In this document: positions 15,691 to 21,804 of the stretch, piece by piece
Layout of the letters: the number at the start of each line of letters is the position of its first letter
Position numbering within the stretch: the first letter of the stretch is position 1
NCBI GenBank assembly: GCA_003151275.1
Contig: PLXC01000163.1
Span: 1-21,804 of the forward strand
Reading direction: 5' to 3'
DNA: 21,804 bases
DNA from: Candidatus Melainabacteria bacterium
Lineage (GTDB): Bacteria > Cyanobacteriota > Vampirovibrionia > Obscuribacterales > Obscuribacteraceae
Translations under genes and position numbers: made by a program
The notes under the pieces: model-generated
What the model was told of the DNA's origin: nothing
Seen by the model: the letters and a program-made list of their open reading frames with translations, nothing else
Databases searched by the model: none

Positions 15691-16719
15691 TTAGTTTGTC
15701 CTTGTGAGTATGTAGTCGACTAGAGCTTCGAGAGAACTCTTATAAGGGCTGTTTGGAATTTGAATCAGGCAATCCTTAGCGGCGCGACCATATTTTCGCG
15801 CCATTTCCACGGTCTTGTCGACGCCACCATTTTCGCGAATTACTGTTAGCGCTTTTTCCGTGCCTTCAGGCTCGTTTATGGCCCGCGTTTTGATCAACTG
15901 CTCAAGTGTCTTCGAAGCGGCATCTCCGCGTTCCAGAACAAACAATGTTGGCGCTGTTAAAATTCCGCTCTGCAAGTCACTGCCTGCCTCTTTGCCCATT
16001 TGGTCGCTTGTGCCGGTTACATCTAAAAGGTCGTCAACGATTTGAAAACAGATGCCCAGATTGCGTCCATATTCCTTTAGTGAGACAACCGTTTCGTCCG
16101 AGCAACCATTCAAAATGGCACCGCTATGACTGGCAGCGGCAAATAGAGATGCTGTTTTGCAAACTGATTTGTGAATGTATGCGTCCCAATCTATTGTTGT
16201 TAAATACTGGCCACGCATTTGCCGAATCTCGCCGGCGCATAGATCGCCTAGTACTTGACCATAAATTCCGACAATGACTGGATTCATGATCCGAGCCAGG
16301 CAAATCGATGCTTGAGCAAAGAGAAGGTCGCCCAGAAGTACAGCAATTCTGTCATTCCAGCGACGATTGACGGTTTGTTTCCCTCTTCTGAGCGAGGCGC
16401 TATCTATAACGTCGTCGTGTACAAGGCTGGCAGTGTGAATCAACTCAGTCAGAACTGCCAAAATGATGTGCAGCCTGCTGAATTCGAGATCTGGTCTAGA
16501 CGTCGCTCGTGACGCTAATAAAACGATGGCGGGACGGAGTCGCTTGCCACCGGCTTGAAAAATTTGAGCTAGGAGTTCGCCGACAAAGGGCGTCTCGTCA
16601 ATCAAGTTGGTGTTGAGCAACTGCTCCACCTGGACGAGATCATGCGCTACCGGCTCCAACAAATTGGAGAGGTCCGCCGTCGAGGGAGCTGTGGTGGTGA
16701 ATCCTGAAGCTGTAGTCAT
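15691..16719 (-). CDS. long-chain polyprenyl diphosphate synthase
   Basis: Condenses isopentenyl diphosphate units onto an allylic diphosphate to make the long isoprenoid tail of a quinone. From the ATG at 16719 it has 342 residues. The first aspartate-rich motif DDVID (102-106), followed by RRG, and the second motif DDLLD (229-233) are intact. The residue five places before the first motif is Ala, consistent with a long (C30-C45) rather than C15-C20 product. GGKRLRP (57-63) is also present. A longer frame from TTG at 16776 adds 19 unlikely residues. It is the first gene of a run with the siroheme-like gene and the two cytochrome assembly genes. Exact chain length is not readable, so no symbol is given. 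Confidence 0.9.
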   Translation of the reverse strand: MTTASGFTTTAPSTADLSNLLEPVAHDLVQVEQLLNTNLIDETPFVGELLAQIFQAGGKRLRPAIVLLASRATSRPDLEFSRLHIILAVLTELIHTASLVHDDVIDSASLRRGKQTVNRRWNDRIAVLLGDLLFAQASICLARIMNPVIVGIYGQVLGDLCAGEIRQMRGQYLTTIDWDAYIHKSVCKTASLFAAASHSGAILNGCSDETVVSLKEYGRNLGICFQIVDDLLDVTGTSDQMGKEAGSDLQSGILTAPTLFVLERGDAASKTLEQLIKTRAINEPEGTEKALTVIRENGGVDKTVEMARKYGRAAKDCLIQIPNSPYKSSLEALVDYILTRTN

Positions 16720-17026
16720 GCTTTCGCAGTTGTCATCTGGTTTTGTAAGCTTTCCACATTCGCCCGGCAATATCAATTAAGTTGTGCTATTTCCAGCAAA
16801 CCGAAGAATATTATTAGGAACGATTCGGCGCTTTTGCTAACAGAAGCCTGCTTTCAGAGATATTGGCTTCTTATCGCGATGACAGATTATGTCAGAGCAT
16901 TCGAAGAAATCATAAGGGCGATTAAAGAAACACTCAAATCTTTGCACATAGAGTTTTTCAGGACACTGCCATCTTTGGGCAAAGGCATAATATACTCATT
17001 CAATAAACCGAACATTTGGGGGCTTT
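16720..17026. other. divergent intergenic region
   Basis: About 307 bases between the polyprenyl synthase operon (minus) and the AbiTii-like gene (plus). A hairpin with 7-bp arms AGAAGCC (16842-16848) / GGCTTCT (16865-16871) is seen. A TATACT-like box occurs near 16990, about 30 bases before the GTG start of the next gene, with no clear -35. A 63-residue frame from ATG 16879 runs 44 bases into that gene and lacks a ribosome site. Confidence 0.4.
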
Positions 17027-17518
17027 GTGCTGCAAGAGCTGAAAAACATGGTTATGTCAGGCGATATTAGGCTTGGAGATGCTCTTGGACGGGCATTGCC
17101 TGACGTTCATGGCAAGGTGGCCGATGAGCGCATTCTGTGGATGGTCAATGAGATGAACGGCTATCCCAATGCTTTGGACTGGTACCAACGCCCATCCGAT
17201 GATTTCCCGCCTTACAGAGTCGTTAGCGGCCAGCTTAAGTCAGTTGATACACATGGCAATCTTGGTGACGTTAATCATCCGCTCGCCACTAAAGGGCGTT
17301 ACTTCTTGGCCGCTCCAATTTCATGGTTGGAAGAGGCATCAACCATGGGTGGCAATGTCGCTCTTGTTGAGATGCAGGAGCTGAGCGCCCATTTTGCTAA
17401 AGCGACCGGCGGTGGTGGAGTGGTTTGCAGTTGCAGTAAAGATGAAGTAAATCGCATCTTGGCTAGTTTCAAGCAGAACTTTGTTGCTCTTATAAATGAA
17501 GTAGTTGCGAAAAAGTAA
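17027..17518 (+). CDS. AbiTii-domain-like protein
   Basis: A 163-residue cytoplasmic protein. The segment LGDALGRALPDV...ILWMVNEMNGYPNALD...FPPYRVVSGQLKS (about residues 15-72) matches the layout I recall for the AbiTii domain: a short helical start, a W-x-x-x-E-x-NGY motif, then PxYRV-x-G. The AbiTii domain is named from abortive-infection proteins but is found in many proteins of unknown role. The middle (PLATKGRYFLAAPISWLEEA) fits the same fold, and the end is a helix (VNRILASFKQNFVALINEVV). Start is GTG at 17027, with a GGGGG about 4 bases upstream. No toxin, nuclease or other defence gene is adjacent, so a phage role is inference only. Family assignment was made by eye. Confidence 0.6.
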   Translation: MLQELKNMVMSGDIRLGDALGRALPDVHGKVADERILWMVNEMNGYPNALDWYQRPSDDFPPYRVVSGQLKSVDTHGNLGDVNHPLATKGRYFLAAPISWLEEASTMGGNVALVEMQELSAHFAKATGGGGVVCSCSKDEVNRILASFKQNFVALINEVVAKK

Positions 17519-17519
17519 A

Positions 17520-17536
17520 GATCTCCCTCAGAGATC
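17520..17536 (+). other. short hairpin between convergent genes
   Basis: GATCTC (17520-17525), a 5-base loop, GAGATC (17531-17536), starting just past the stop of the AbiTii-like gene. There is no T run after it, so it is not a standard terminator, although it may slow or protect the 3' ends of the two converging transcripts. Confidence 0.3.
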
Positions 17537-17556
17537 GGACTATGGCGAGCCACTAG

Positions 17557-17961
17557 CTATTCGCGATAGCCCAGCACGACAAGCACGCAGGCGCCGCCGT
17601 GGATGACGTTCAAGCCTGCCGCTTCTGCTGTTGCTATTGCTTCTGGACTTTCCGCGCCCGGTTGCATCCACAAATTTTTGACGCCTGCTTTGATTGCGTC
17701 ATCAACTACTTTTTTAGTCACCGCAGGCGGTGTGATTATCGAAACCGATTCAACTTTTTCGGGTAAGGATAAAAGGTCGGGATAAGCTGTATTTCCTAAA
17801 ACCGTTTTGGCGTTGGGATTGACAGGAAAAGCCTTGCGACCGTGTTGTTGGTAGCAGACAAAGACTTTGTGTCCGTACTTATAAGTGTCATCGCTTGCAC
17901 CCACAACCGCTACTGTTGGTGCGGCAAGAAATGTGTCTATTTTAGCGTCTAGTGATTCCAT
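17557..17961 (-). CDS. CoA-binding domain protein (YccU family)
   Basis: A 134-residue single-domain protein with a Rossmann-like CoA-binding fold. Seen: VAVVGASDDTYKYGHKV (17-33), a glycine-containing nucleotide loop; FPVNPNAKTVLG (45-56), the NP-x-x motif of the family; SIITPPAVTKKVVDDA and NLWMQPGAES (about 96-105); and a C-terminal GGACVLVV. The same domain occurs in succinyl-CoA synthetase alpha subunits and protein acetyltransferases, but here it stands alone, as in E. coli YccU, whose role is not known. It converges with the AbiTii-like gene and diverges from the aminopeptidase. Confidence 0.88.
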   Translation of the reverse strand: MESLDAKIDTFLAAPTVAVVGASDDTYKYGHKVFVCYQQHGRKAFPVNPNAKTVLGNTAYPDLLSLPEKVESVSIITPPAVTKKVVDDAIKAGVKNLWMQPGAESPEAIATAEAAGLNVIHGGACVLVVLGYRE

Positions 17962-18126
17962 TAATCCGGTGGCTCCGAGCGAGGTGGGTGGGGTCAGCGA
18001 GAGAACGGCAGACTTGCGATAAAATATTCCCCTGATAAGGAACGATGTTTGGCTGCCGATCTGGGATACTAATAGGCTCCTGTCAGTATACGATGTGCGC
18101 TCCCTTGAACAACCAGAGAGGACATA

Positions 18127-19338
18127 ATGAGCTCGACTCTTTCACAACAAAGGACTTTCGATGTAGCGCAAGTGCAAACCGCTCTTGCTCAAGAAGGTCT
18201 CGATGGTTGGCTCTTTTACTTTTTCCACGACAACGACCCAATTGCCTTGAGAATTCTTGGTTTGAGCGCGAACCATTTCGTGTCGCGGCGATGGTTTTAC
18301 TTTGTCCCGGTAAAAGGGGCGCCGATAAAACTGGTTCATCGCATTGAGATGGACAGTCTTGACGCCGTGCCAGGCGATAAAGTTGTTTACCTTGGGTGGA
18401 AAGAACTAGAGGCTAAGTTAAAGGAAATCCTCAGCGGCAAAAAGCGAGTGGCAATGCAGTATTCGCCTAACAATGCAATCCCTTATGTTTCGCGAGTAGA
18501 TGCCGGCACCGTTGAATTGGTGCGATCGTTCGGATGCGACGTCGTCACCTCGGCGAATTTAGTTTCCTATTTTGAGGCAAGGCTCAGCCCAAGCCAGTTA
18601 GAGACGCACATCGAAGCAGTCGAGACGTTGCGAAAAATAGTTTTTGAAGCATTCGCCATGATCAAAACAGCAGTGCAATCATCGAAGCGGATTACAGAAT
18701 ACGATGTCCAGCAGTTCATTGTCGGCTCTTACGATCGTTATGGATTGACCTCCAATTCCCCGCCCATAGTGGCAGTGAACGGACACGCGGGACGTCCTCA
18801 CTATCAGCCAACCGAAACCAATCATGTCGACATTCGTGAAAATGATTTTGTTCTGCTCGATATTTGGGCTAAGAAGAAATCGCCTGAAGATGCGGTATAT
18901 GGCGATATTACCTGGACTGGTTACGTCGGAACTAACGTGCCTGACAAATTTGTCGAAGTCTTTGAAATAGTCAGAGATGCACGTGATGCCGCCCTCAATT
19001 TTGTTCGCAGTGCGGCACAAGAAGGGCGTGAAATCAAAGGCTGGCAGGTCGACGACGCCGCCCGTCAACACATCGCCAGCAAAGGTTACGAGAAGGATTT
19101 TGTTCATCGCACCGGGCACTCGATTTGCACTGAAGTGCACGCAAATGGTGCCAATATCGACAATCTCGAGACTCGCGACGAGCGCAAGATCATTGCTAAA
19201 ACTGCATTTTCCATTGAGCCTGGAATTTATTTGGAAGACTTCGGTGTGCGTAGCGAGATAGACGTTTACGTCGATGATGCGCAAGTCATAGTGGCTGGGC
19301 AACCAATCCAGACAGAGATTGTTCGAATTCTAGCTTGA
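18127..19338 (+). CDS. M24 family metallopeptidase (Xaa-Pro aminopeptidase-like)
   Basis: Probably a cytoplasmic dipeptidase or aminopeptidase that removes N-terminal residues before proline. In 403 residues it has a creatinase-type N-terminal domain (about 10-160) and a C-terminal pita-bread domain. All five metal ligands are visible: D245 (LLDIW), D260 (GDITWTG), H331 (HRTGHSI), E364 (SIEPGIY) and E377 (VRSEIDV). The first ligand sits in DIW rather than the common DxG. The other conserved His in this fold is probably that of VNGHAGRPHY. GAGAGGA lies 4 bases before the ATG. Transcribed alone; which dipeptide it cuts cannot be judged. Confidence 0.9.
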   Translation: MSSTLSQQRTFDVAQVQTALAQEGLDGWLFYFFHDNDPIALRILGLSANHFVSRRWFYFVPVKGAPIKLVHRIEMDSLDAVPGDKVVYLGWKELEAKLKEILSGKKRVAMQYSPNNAIPYVSRVDAGTVELVRSFGCDVVTSANLVSYFEARLSPSQLETHIEAVETLRKIVFEAFAMIKTAVQSSKRITEYDVQQFIVGSYDRYGLTSNSPPIVAVNGHAGRPHYQPTETNHVDIRENDFVLLDIWAKKKSPEDAVYGDITWTGYVGTNVPDKFVEVFEIVRDARDAALNFVRSAAQEGREIKGWQVDDAARQHIASKGYEKDFVHRTGHSICTEVHANGANIDNLETRDERKIIAKTAFSIEPGIYLEDFGVRSEIDVYVDDAQVIVAGQPIQTEIVRILA

Positions 19339-19423
19339 GGTTTTTAGTCCGCTACGCAATCTCGCGCCTGAAAGTCTGAAAAAATAGATTTGTTTTAATT
19401 TAGATCGCATATCGCCACCACCG

Positions 19424-19555
19424 CTATCTCAAAGTCATTGCGAAATAACAGCCACCCGCCGCCGCTGCAACGACAAGCATTACCAGTGTGAAGACACCGC
19501 GGCTCAGTTTTGTCTGGCTGTCACTAGTTTTAGGTTCGGTGTCAGTAGTACTCAT
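19424..19555 (-). CDS. 43-residue single-pass membrane protein
   Basis: A frame too short for ordinary gene calling: ATG at 19553-19555 to TAG at 19424-19426. The N-terminal half is hydrophilic (TDTEPKTSDSQTKLSRG). The second half is one membrane helix (VFTLVMLVVAAAAGG then CYFAMTLR) ending in a short basic tail. That clean polar-then-hydrophobic layout is unlikely by chance in a random frame. No Shine-Dalgarno is seen; a TAAAAT lies 6 bases before the ATG, which would fit a leaderless transcript. The neighbour on the other side is the broken acyltransferase. Function unknown. Confidence 0.5.
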   Translation of the reverse strand: MSTTDTEPKTSDSQTKLSRGVFTLVMLVVAAAAGGCYFAMTLR

Positions 19556-19750
19556 GGGCGCATTTTAGCTTGTTCGATCGATTTGTTTGCTCAATCAGTT
19601 GAAATTTCGATTGCTACATTTAAATACCCTAACAACCCGTTCCTCTTCATAACCTAACATTTTGGGAACTGTCGGCAATTTTAGCGAATTATCAAGTGAC
19701 CTCAACAGCGTTAGTAGTCGAGCCTCAATCAGCCGGAATTGCTTGAATAA

Positions 19751-20939
19751 AAGCCGCCGGTAAAGAAAGCCTTTTACCTGCCTGAGCTGGACGGTCTGCG
19801 CACTGTTGGCTTTTTGTATATGTTCATGGCTCACTCGTCGATCATTCCTCAACCTAACGGGCATTTCTTTCTAGCTGATTGGTACAACGTCTTCGTCAAA
19901 TGGGGCGTAATCGGCCTGGACATGTTTTTTGTGCTCAGTGGCTATTTGATTACGACACTCCTTCTGAAAGAACGACTTAAGAACGGCAATATTTCACTGC
20001 CTCTCTATTTCAAGCGACGCATGTTGAGAATTTGGCCGCTTTTTTACCTGGTCATTTTCGTCGGCGCTGTGATTCCATTTGTCTCAACCAGGCATTTGGA
20101 TATGCAACTCTACCAGCGCTTTCTCGGTGAAATTTTCTTGCCGATGTTTTTCTTCCTTGGGAATTACGCTCTGATTTTTAAGGCTTACACGCTACAGGCG
20201 CTGACAGCTGGACTGAATTTCCCTCTTGCCAGTTTGTTTAGGCCGCTCTGGTCTGTCTGTTCAGAAGAGCAGTTTTACGTCACCTGGCCGTTCGTTGTGC
20301 GGAAAGCTAAAACTTGGCAGGGACTGACGTGCATCATTGCTGGTTTGACTGTGATGTCGATGTGTTTTCGTTTTTACTTCCAGCAGTATTCCTTGACTCA
20401 CACTCAGGGAATCTGGACACCGTCTGATTTCTACCACTACAACACCTTGTGTGGATTGGACACACTGATGGCCGGTGCCTTGATTGCCACAGTGCAATTG
20501 CAGCTGCCGAAGTTTTGGGAAAAAACTGTGTAAGTTTGGAGCACCAATTGCGGTGATTCCATTCTTGATTCTAGGAAGCATGATCATCTTCTTGCCTGAG
20601 CCGAGCAACAGCGTCTACATCGTGCCGATGTATTTGGTGATCGCGCTCCTATGCGGCATGGTTTTGATCGGCACGTTGTCTTGGGCCCCTCTGCGCTCAT
20701 TCCTCGCCTTCTTCGCTCCCATCGGCAAGAGCACCTACGGTATGTATCTCGTGCACCACCCGATTATTTTGATTTGCGAGAAATACTTTAGAACGCATGG
20801 TTCCTTGGGTTACAACGAACAGTTCTATGCGATCCGGTTTTTCACGTCTTTGTCCTTGACAGTATTGGTCGGGCAGCTGCTCTACCACACGATTGAAAAG
20901 AGGTTGGAAGTGCTCCGTAAGAAGTACGCTCGCATCTAG
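19751..20939 (+). pseudogene. acyltransferase family 3 gene, broken at two sites
   Basis: Reads as an OafA/YrhL-type multi-helix membrane acyltransferase, the class that adds acetyl or other acyl groups to cell-surface sugars. The family's opening PELDGLRTVGF is encoded at 19781-19813, then FFVLSGYLIT, RRMLRIWPLFYLVI, SVCSEEQFYVTWP and, downstream, YGMYLVHHP. Lesion 1: the only codons before DGLR in this frame follow a TAA at 19748-19750, with no ATG, GTG or TTG, so only a rare CTG at 19778 could start the full domain; a TTG at 19814 would lose DGLR. Lesion 2: the frame ends at a TAA at 20531-20533, but the protein continues in the +1 frame to 20939. Dropping one A from the six at 20520-20525 restores one continuous chain (PKFWEKLCKFGAPIAV). 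Either real decay, slippage or a homopolymer error. Confidence 0.8.
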
Positions 20940-21056
20940 ACCATCTCTTCAATTTGGAATAAGTTTCGAAGCTTGAGCCGTTACCAAGCGACACTCTTCA
21001 TTTTAGCCCGATTTCTTGCAATGCCTTAATGGCGCTTTCATACAGGTGCTTCACTG

Positions 21057-21080
21057 ATTTAAACCGTCATCGGTTTAAAT
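21057..21080. repeat. perfect hairpin with core AACCGTCATCGGTT (copy 1)
   Basis: ATTTAAACCG (21057-21066), loop TCAT, CGGTTTAAAT (21071-21080): a 10-bp perfect stem. It shares its inner 14 bases with the hairpin at 21099-21128. No run of T follows, so it is not a standard terminator. Confidence 0.7.
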
Positions 21081-21098
21081 TCCGTTCCTTAATACAGT

Positions 21099-21128
21099 CA
21101 AAACTCAACCGTCATCGGTTGAGTTTTG
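21099..21128. repeat. perfect hairpin with core AACCGTCATCGGTT (copy 2)
   Basis: CAAAACTCAACCG (21099-21111), loop TCAT, CGGTTGAGTTTTG (21116-21128): a 13-bp perfect stem. Its centre is 45 bp from that of copy 1. The outer arms differ between copies but keep full pairing, so the structure appears conserved. The TTTT of the right arm could let it work as a weak terminator for the acyltransferase transcript. Confidence 0.7.
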
Positions 21129-21189
21129 GGCTAAGGCAGGTTGGACACTGTTCCCCATTTTTTAGCAGGGCAGCCCTTTTCTGACGACC

Positions 21190-21218
21190 TTGACAGTATG
21201 ACAGTAATATTGCATAAT
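21190..21218 (+). promoter_or_regulatory. near-consensus promoter of the MerR-like regulator
   Basis: TTGACA at 21190-21195, 17-bp spacer, CATAAT at 21213-21218. The predicted transcript start falls at or next to the A of the ATG at 21225, with no Shine-Dalgarno between, so the message would be leaderless. Confidence 0.75.
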
Positions 21219-21226
21219 ACTGTCAT
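21191..21226. promoter_or_regulatory. three-copy TGACAGTA operator over the promoter
   Basis: TGACAGTA occurs as two adjoining direct copies (21191-21198 and 21199-21206), the first overlapping the -35 box. A third, inverted copy (TACTGTCA, 21218-21225) overlaps the end of the -10 and the start codon. Copies 2 and 3 form an inverted repeat with 9-bp arms (21198-21206 / 21218-21226) and an 11-bp centre. This covers the whole promoter, so binding would repress; autoregulation by the encoded protein is the simplest idea. Confidence 0.65.
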
Positions 21227-21764
21227 GATAGTCGAAGACTCCTACACGCTAACCATTGATGAACTCTCTGATGAGGTAGTTCGCGTTCTAAAAGCAAACA
21301 ACCTTTTCGCCAGCCACCACGACAATCGCGTTTCTGCTGCACCTGATATGCGTACCATCCGGTACTACTCAAGTTTGGGGCTGCTCGATCGACCATCGAT
21401 TGAAGGTCGAGTTGCGAAATACAATCGCCGGCATCTGCTGCAGTTGCTCGCGGTCAAAACATTGCAGGGTGTCTCGCTTCCGTTGTCCGAAATTCAAGAA
21501 CAGCTTTATGGTTTAAGTGAAGCAGAGTTAGAAGCCGTAATAGCTTTCTACATTCCTGAACTAAGTCAACGGAGCACCGACTCTTATAAGGAATCAATTC
21601 GTACTATATGTTGGCGCGAGATTGTCATTGAGCCAGGTCTGAAAATTATGGCTGATGATGCATGGCTTGGTGAAACAGATCAAGCAGTAATCGAACAAAA
21701 AATTCGCGCCGCCCTCGAAGTCCTGAAAGCAACTGCCCTTGAGGCAAATGGAGATGTGAAATGA
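21225..21764 (+). CDS. MerR-like transcriptional regulator
   Basis: A 179-residue DNA-binding regulator if it starts at the ATG at 21225; a longer frame from 21141 would need to be read across the promoter. The DNA-binding part carries LTIDELSDEVVRVLKAN, then MRTIRYYSSLGLLDRP, then GRVAKYNRRHLLQLLAVKTLQGVSLPLSEIQEQL, which is the MerR HTH plus its second wing and helix. Between the two halves of the HTH lies an insertion of about 20 residues (NNLFASHHDNRVSAAPD) that ordinary MerR proteins lack. The C-terminal domain (about 110-179) has no recognised ligand motif and only one cysteine (TICWRE), so a metal role is not suggested. It overlaps by 4 bases (ATGA) with the next gene, so the two are coupled. 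Confidence 0.8.
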   Translation: MIVEDSYTLTIDELSDEVVRVLKANNLFASHHDNRVSAAPDMRTIRYYSSLGLLDRPSIEGRVAKYNRRHLLQLLAVKTLQGVSLPLSEIQEQLYGLSEAELEAVIAFYIPELSQRSTDSYKESIRTICWREIVIEPGLKIMADDAWLGETDQAVIEQKIRAALEVLKATALEANGDVK

Positions 21765-21804
21765 GCACAGCGATTCTAATTCTAGAAAGCACCGATAGTG
21801 GAAT
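21761..21804 (+). CDS. 5' end of a gene coupled to the MerR-like regulator (partial)
   Basis: ATG at 21761-21763 overlaps the regulator's TGA (21762-21764). Only 14 full codons (MSTAILILESTDSG) lie in the window before the right edge, so the product cannot be named. The start resembles the N-termini I associate with VIT/von Willebrand-type proteins, but that is a guess. Its position as second gene of a repressed operon makes it the likely target of the regulator. Confidence 0.6.
   Translation, partial: MSTAILILESTDSG

Noticed and set aside
16879..17070. 63-residue frame before the AbiTii-like gene
   Set aside because: It overlaps that gene by 44 bases, lacks a ribosome site and ends in residues read from the other gene's frame.
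18679..19302. 207-residue minus-strand frame
   Set aside because: It is the antisense shadow of the M24 peptidase gene, whose metal ligands are all intact.
19595..19864. Minus-strand frame of 89 residues over the start of the acyltransferase
   Set aside because: It overlaps the conserved DGLR-coding region on the opposite strand and has no family resemblance or ribosome site.
1..21804. CRISPR array, insertion sequence, integrase or attachment sites
   Set aside because: No regularly spaced repeats, no transposase or integrase frame and no flanking direct repeats were found.

Overview
The window looks like chromosomal DNA of a Gram-negative, respiring relative of the Cyanobacteria. The best guess is a non-photosynthetic melainabacterium (Vampirovibrionia, perhaps Obscuribacterales). 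This is inferred from four things together: a cyanobacterial-style primary sigma factor without region 1.1, the System II cytochrome c assembly pair Ccs1/CcsA, a YlqD-type coiled-coil protein, and a long-chain polyprenyl diphosphate synthase. There are no rRNA or tRNA genes, so the lineage call is tentative. Most of the window is ordinary housekeeping DNA. The right end (from about 19.3 kb) is more fluid, with a broken acyltransferase, large hairpins and a self-contained regulator.

Layout. 1-747: AT-rich, no convincing gene. 748-2490: divergent adenosine deaminase-family gene and secreted cyclophilin. 2491-2982: structured intergenic DNA, then a tiny secreted cationic repeat protein with its own terminator. 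3045-5437: minus-strand operon thyA, folA, small cytochrome c, aat. 5438-5855: repeat-bearing leader, then a 1-pyrroline-5-carboxylate dehydrogenase (5856-7409) closed by a strong terminator. 7702-9596: a GT4 glycosyltransferase and a secreted protein of unknown function converge with overlapping stop codons. 9597-10886: possible Fur-type site, ylqD-like gene and YtxH-like gene. 11230-12228: rpoD, with a bidirectional terminator downstream.

12476-16719 is a tight minus-strand operon: polyprenyl diphosphate synthase, siroheme-synthase-like dehydrogenase, Ccs1/ResB, CcsA. It links quinone side chains, tetrapyrrole metabolism and haem attachment to cytochromes, all serving a respiratory membrane. 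17027-19338 holds an AbiTii-like protein, a CoA-binding protein and an M24 aminopeptidase. 19424-19555 encodes a 43-residue single-pass membrane protein not previously listed among the long frames. 19751-20939 is an acyltransferase-3 gene with two lesions. 21057-21128 carries two hairpins sharing one 14-nt core. 21190-21764 is a MerR-like regulator with a near-consensus promoter, apparently leaderless mRNA and a three-copy TGACAGTA operator. It overlaps by ATGA with a gene that leaves the window.

No complete, clearly new multi-gene system is visible. The most promising unexplained signals are the MerR control region with its unfinished partner gene, the twin hairpins, the cationic repeat micro-protein and the AbiTii-like orphan.
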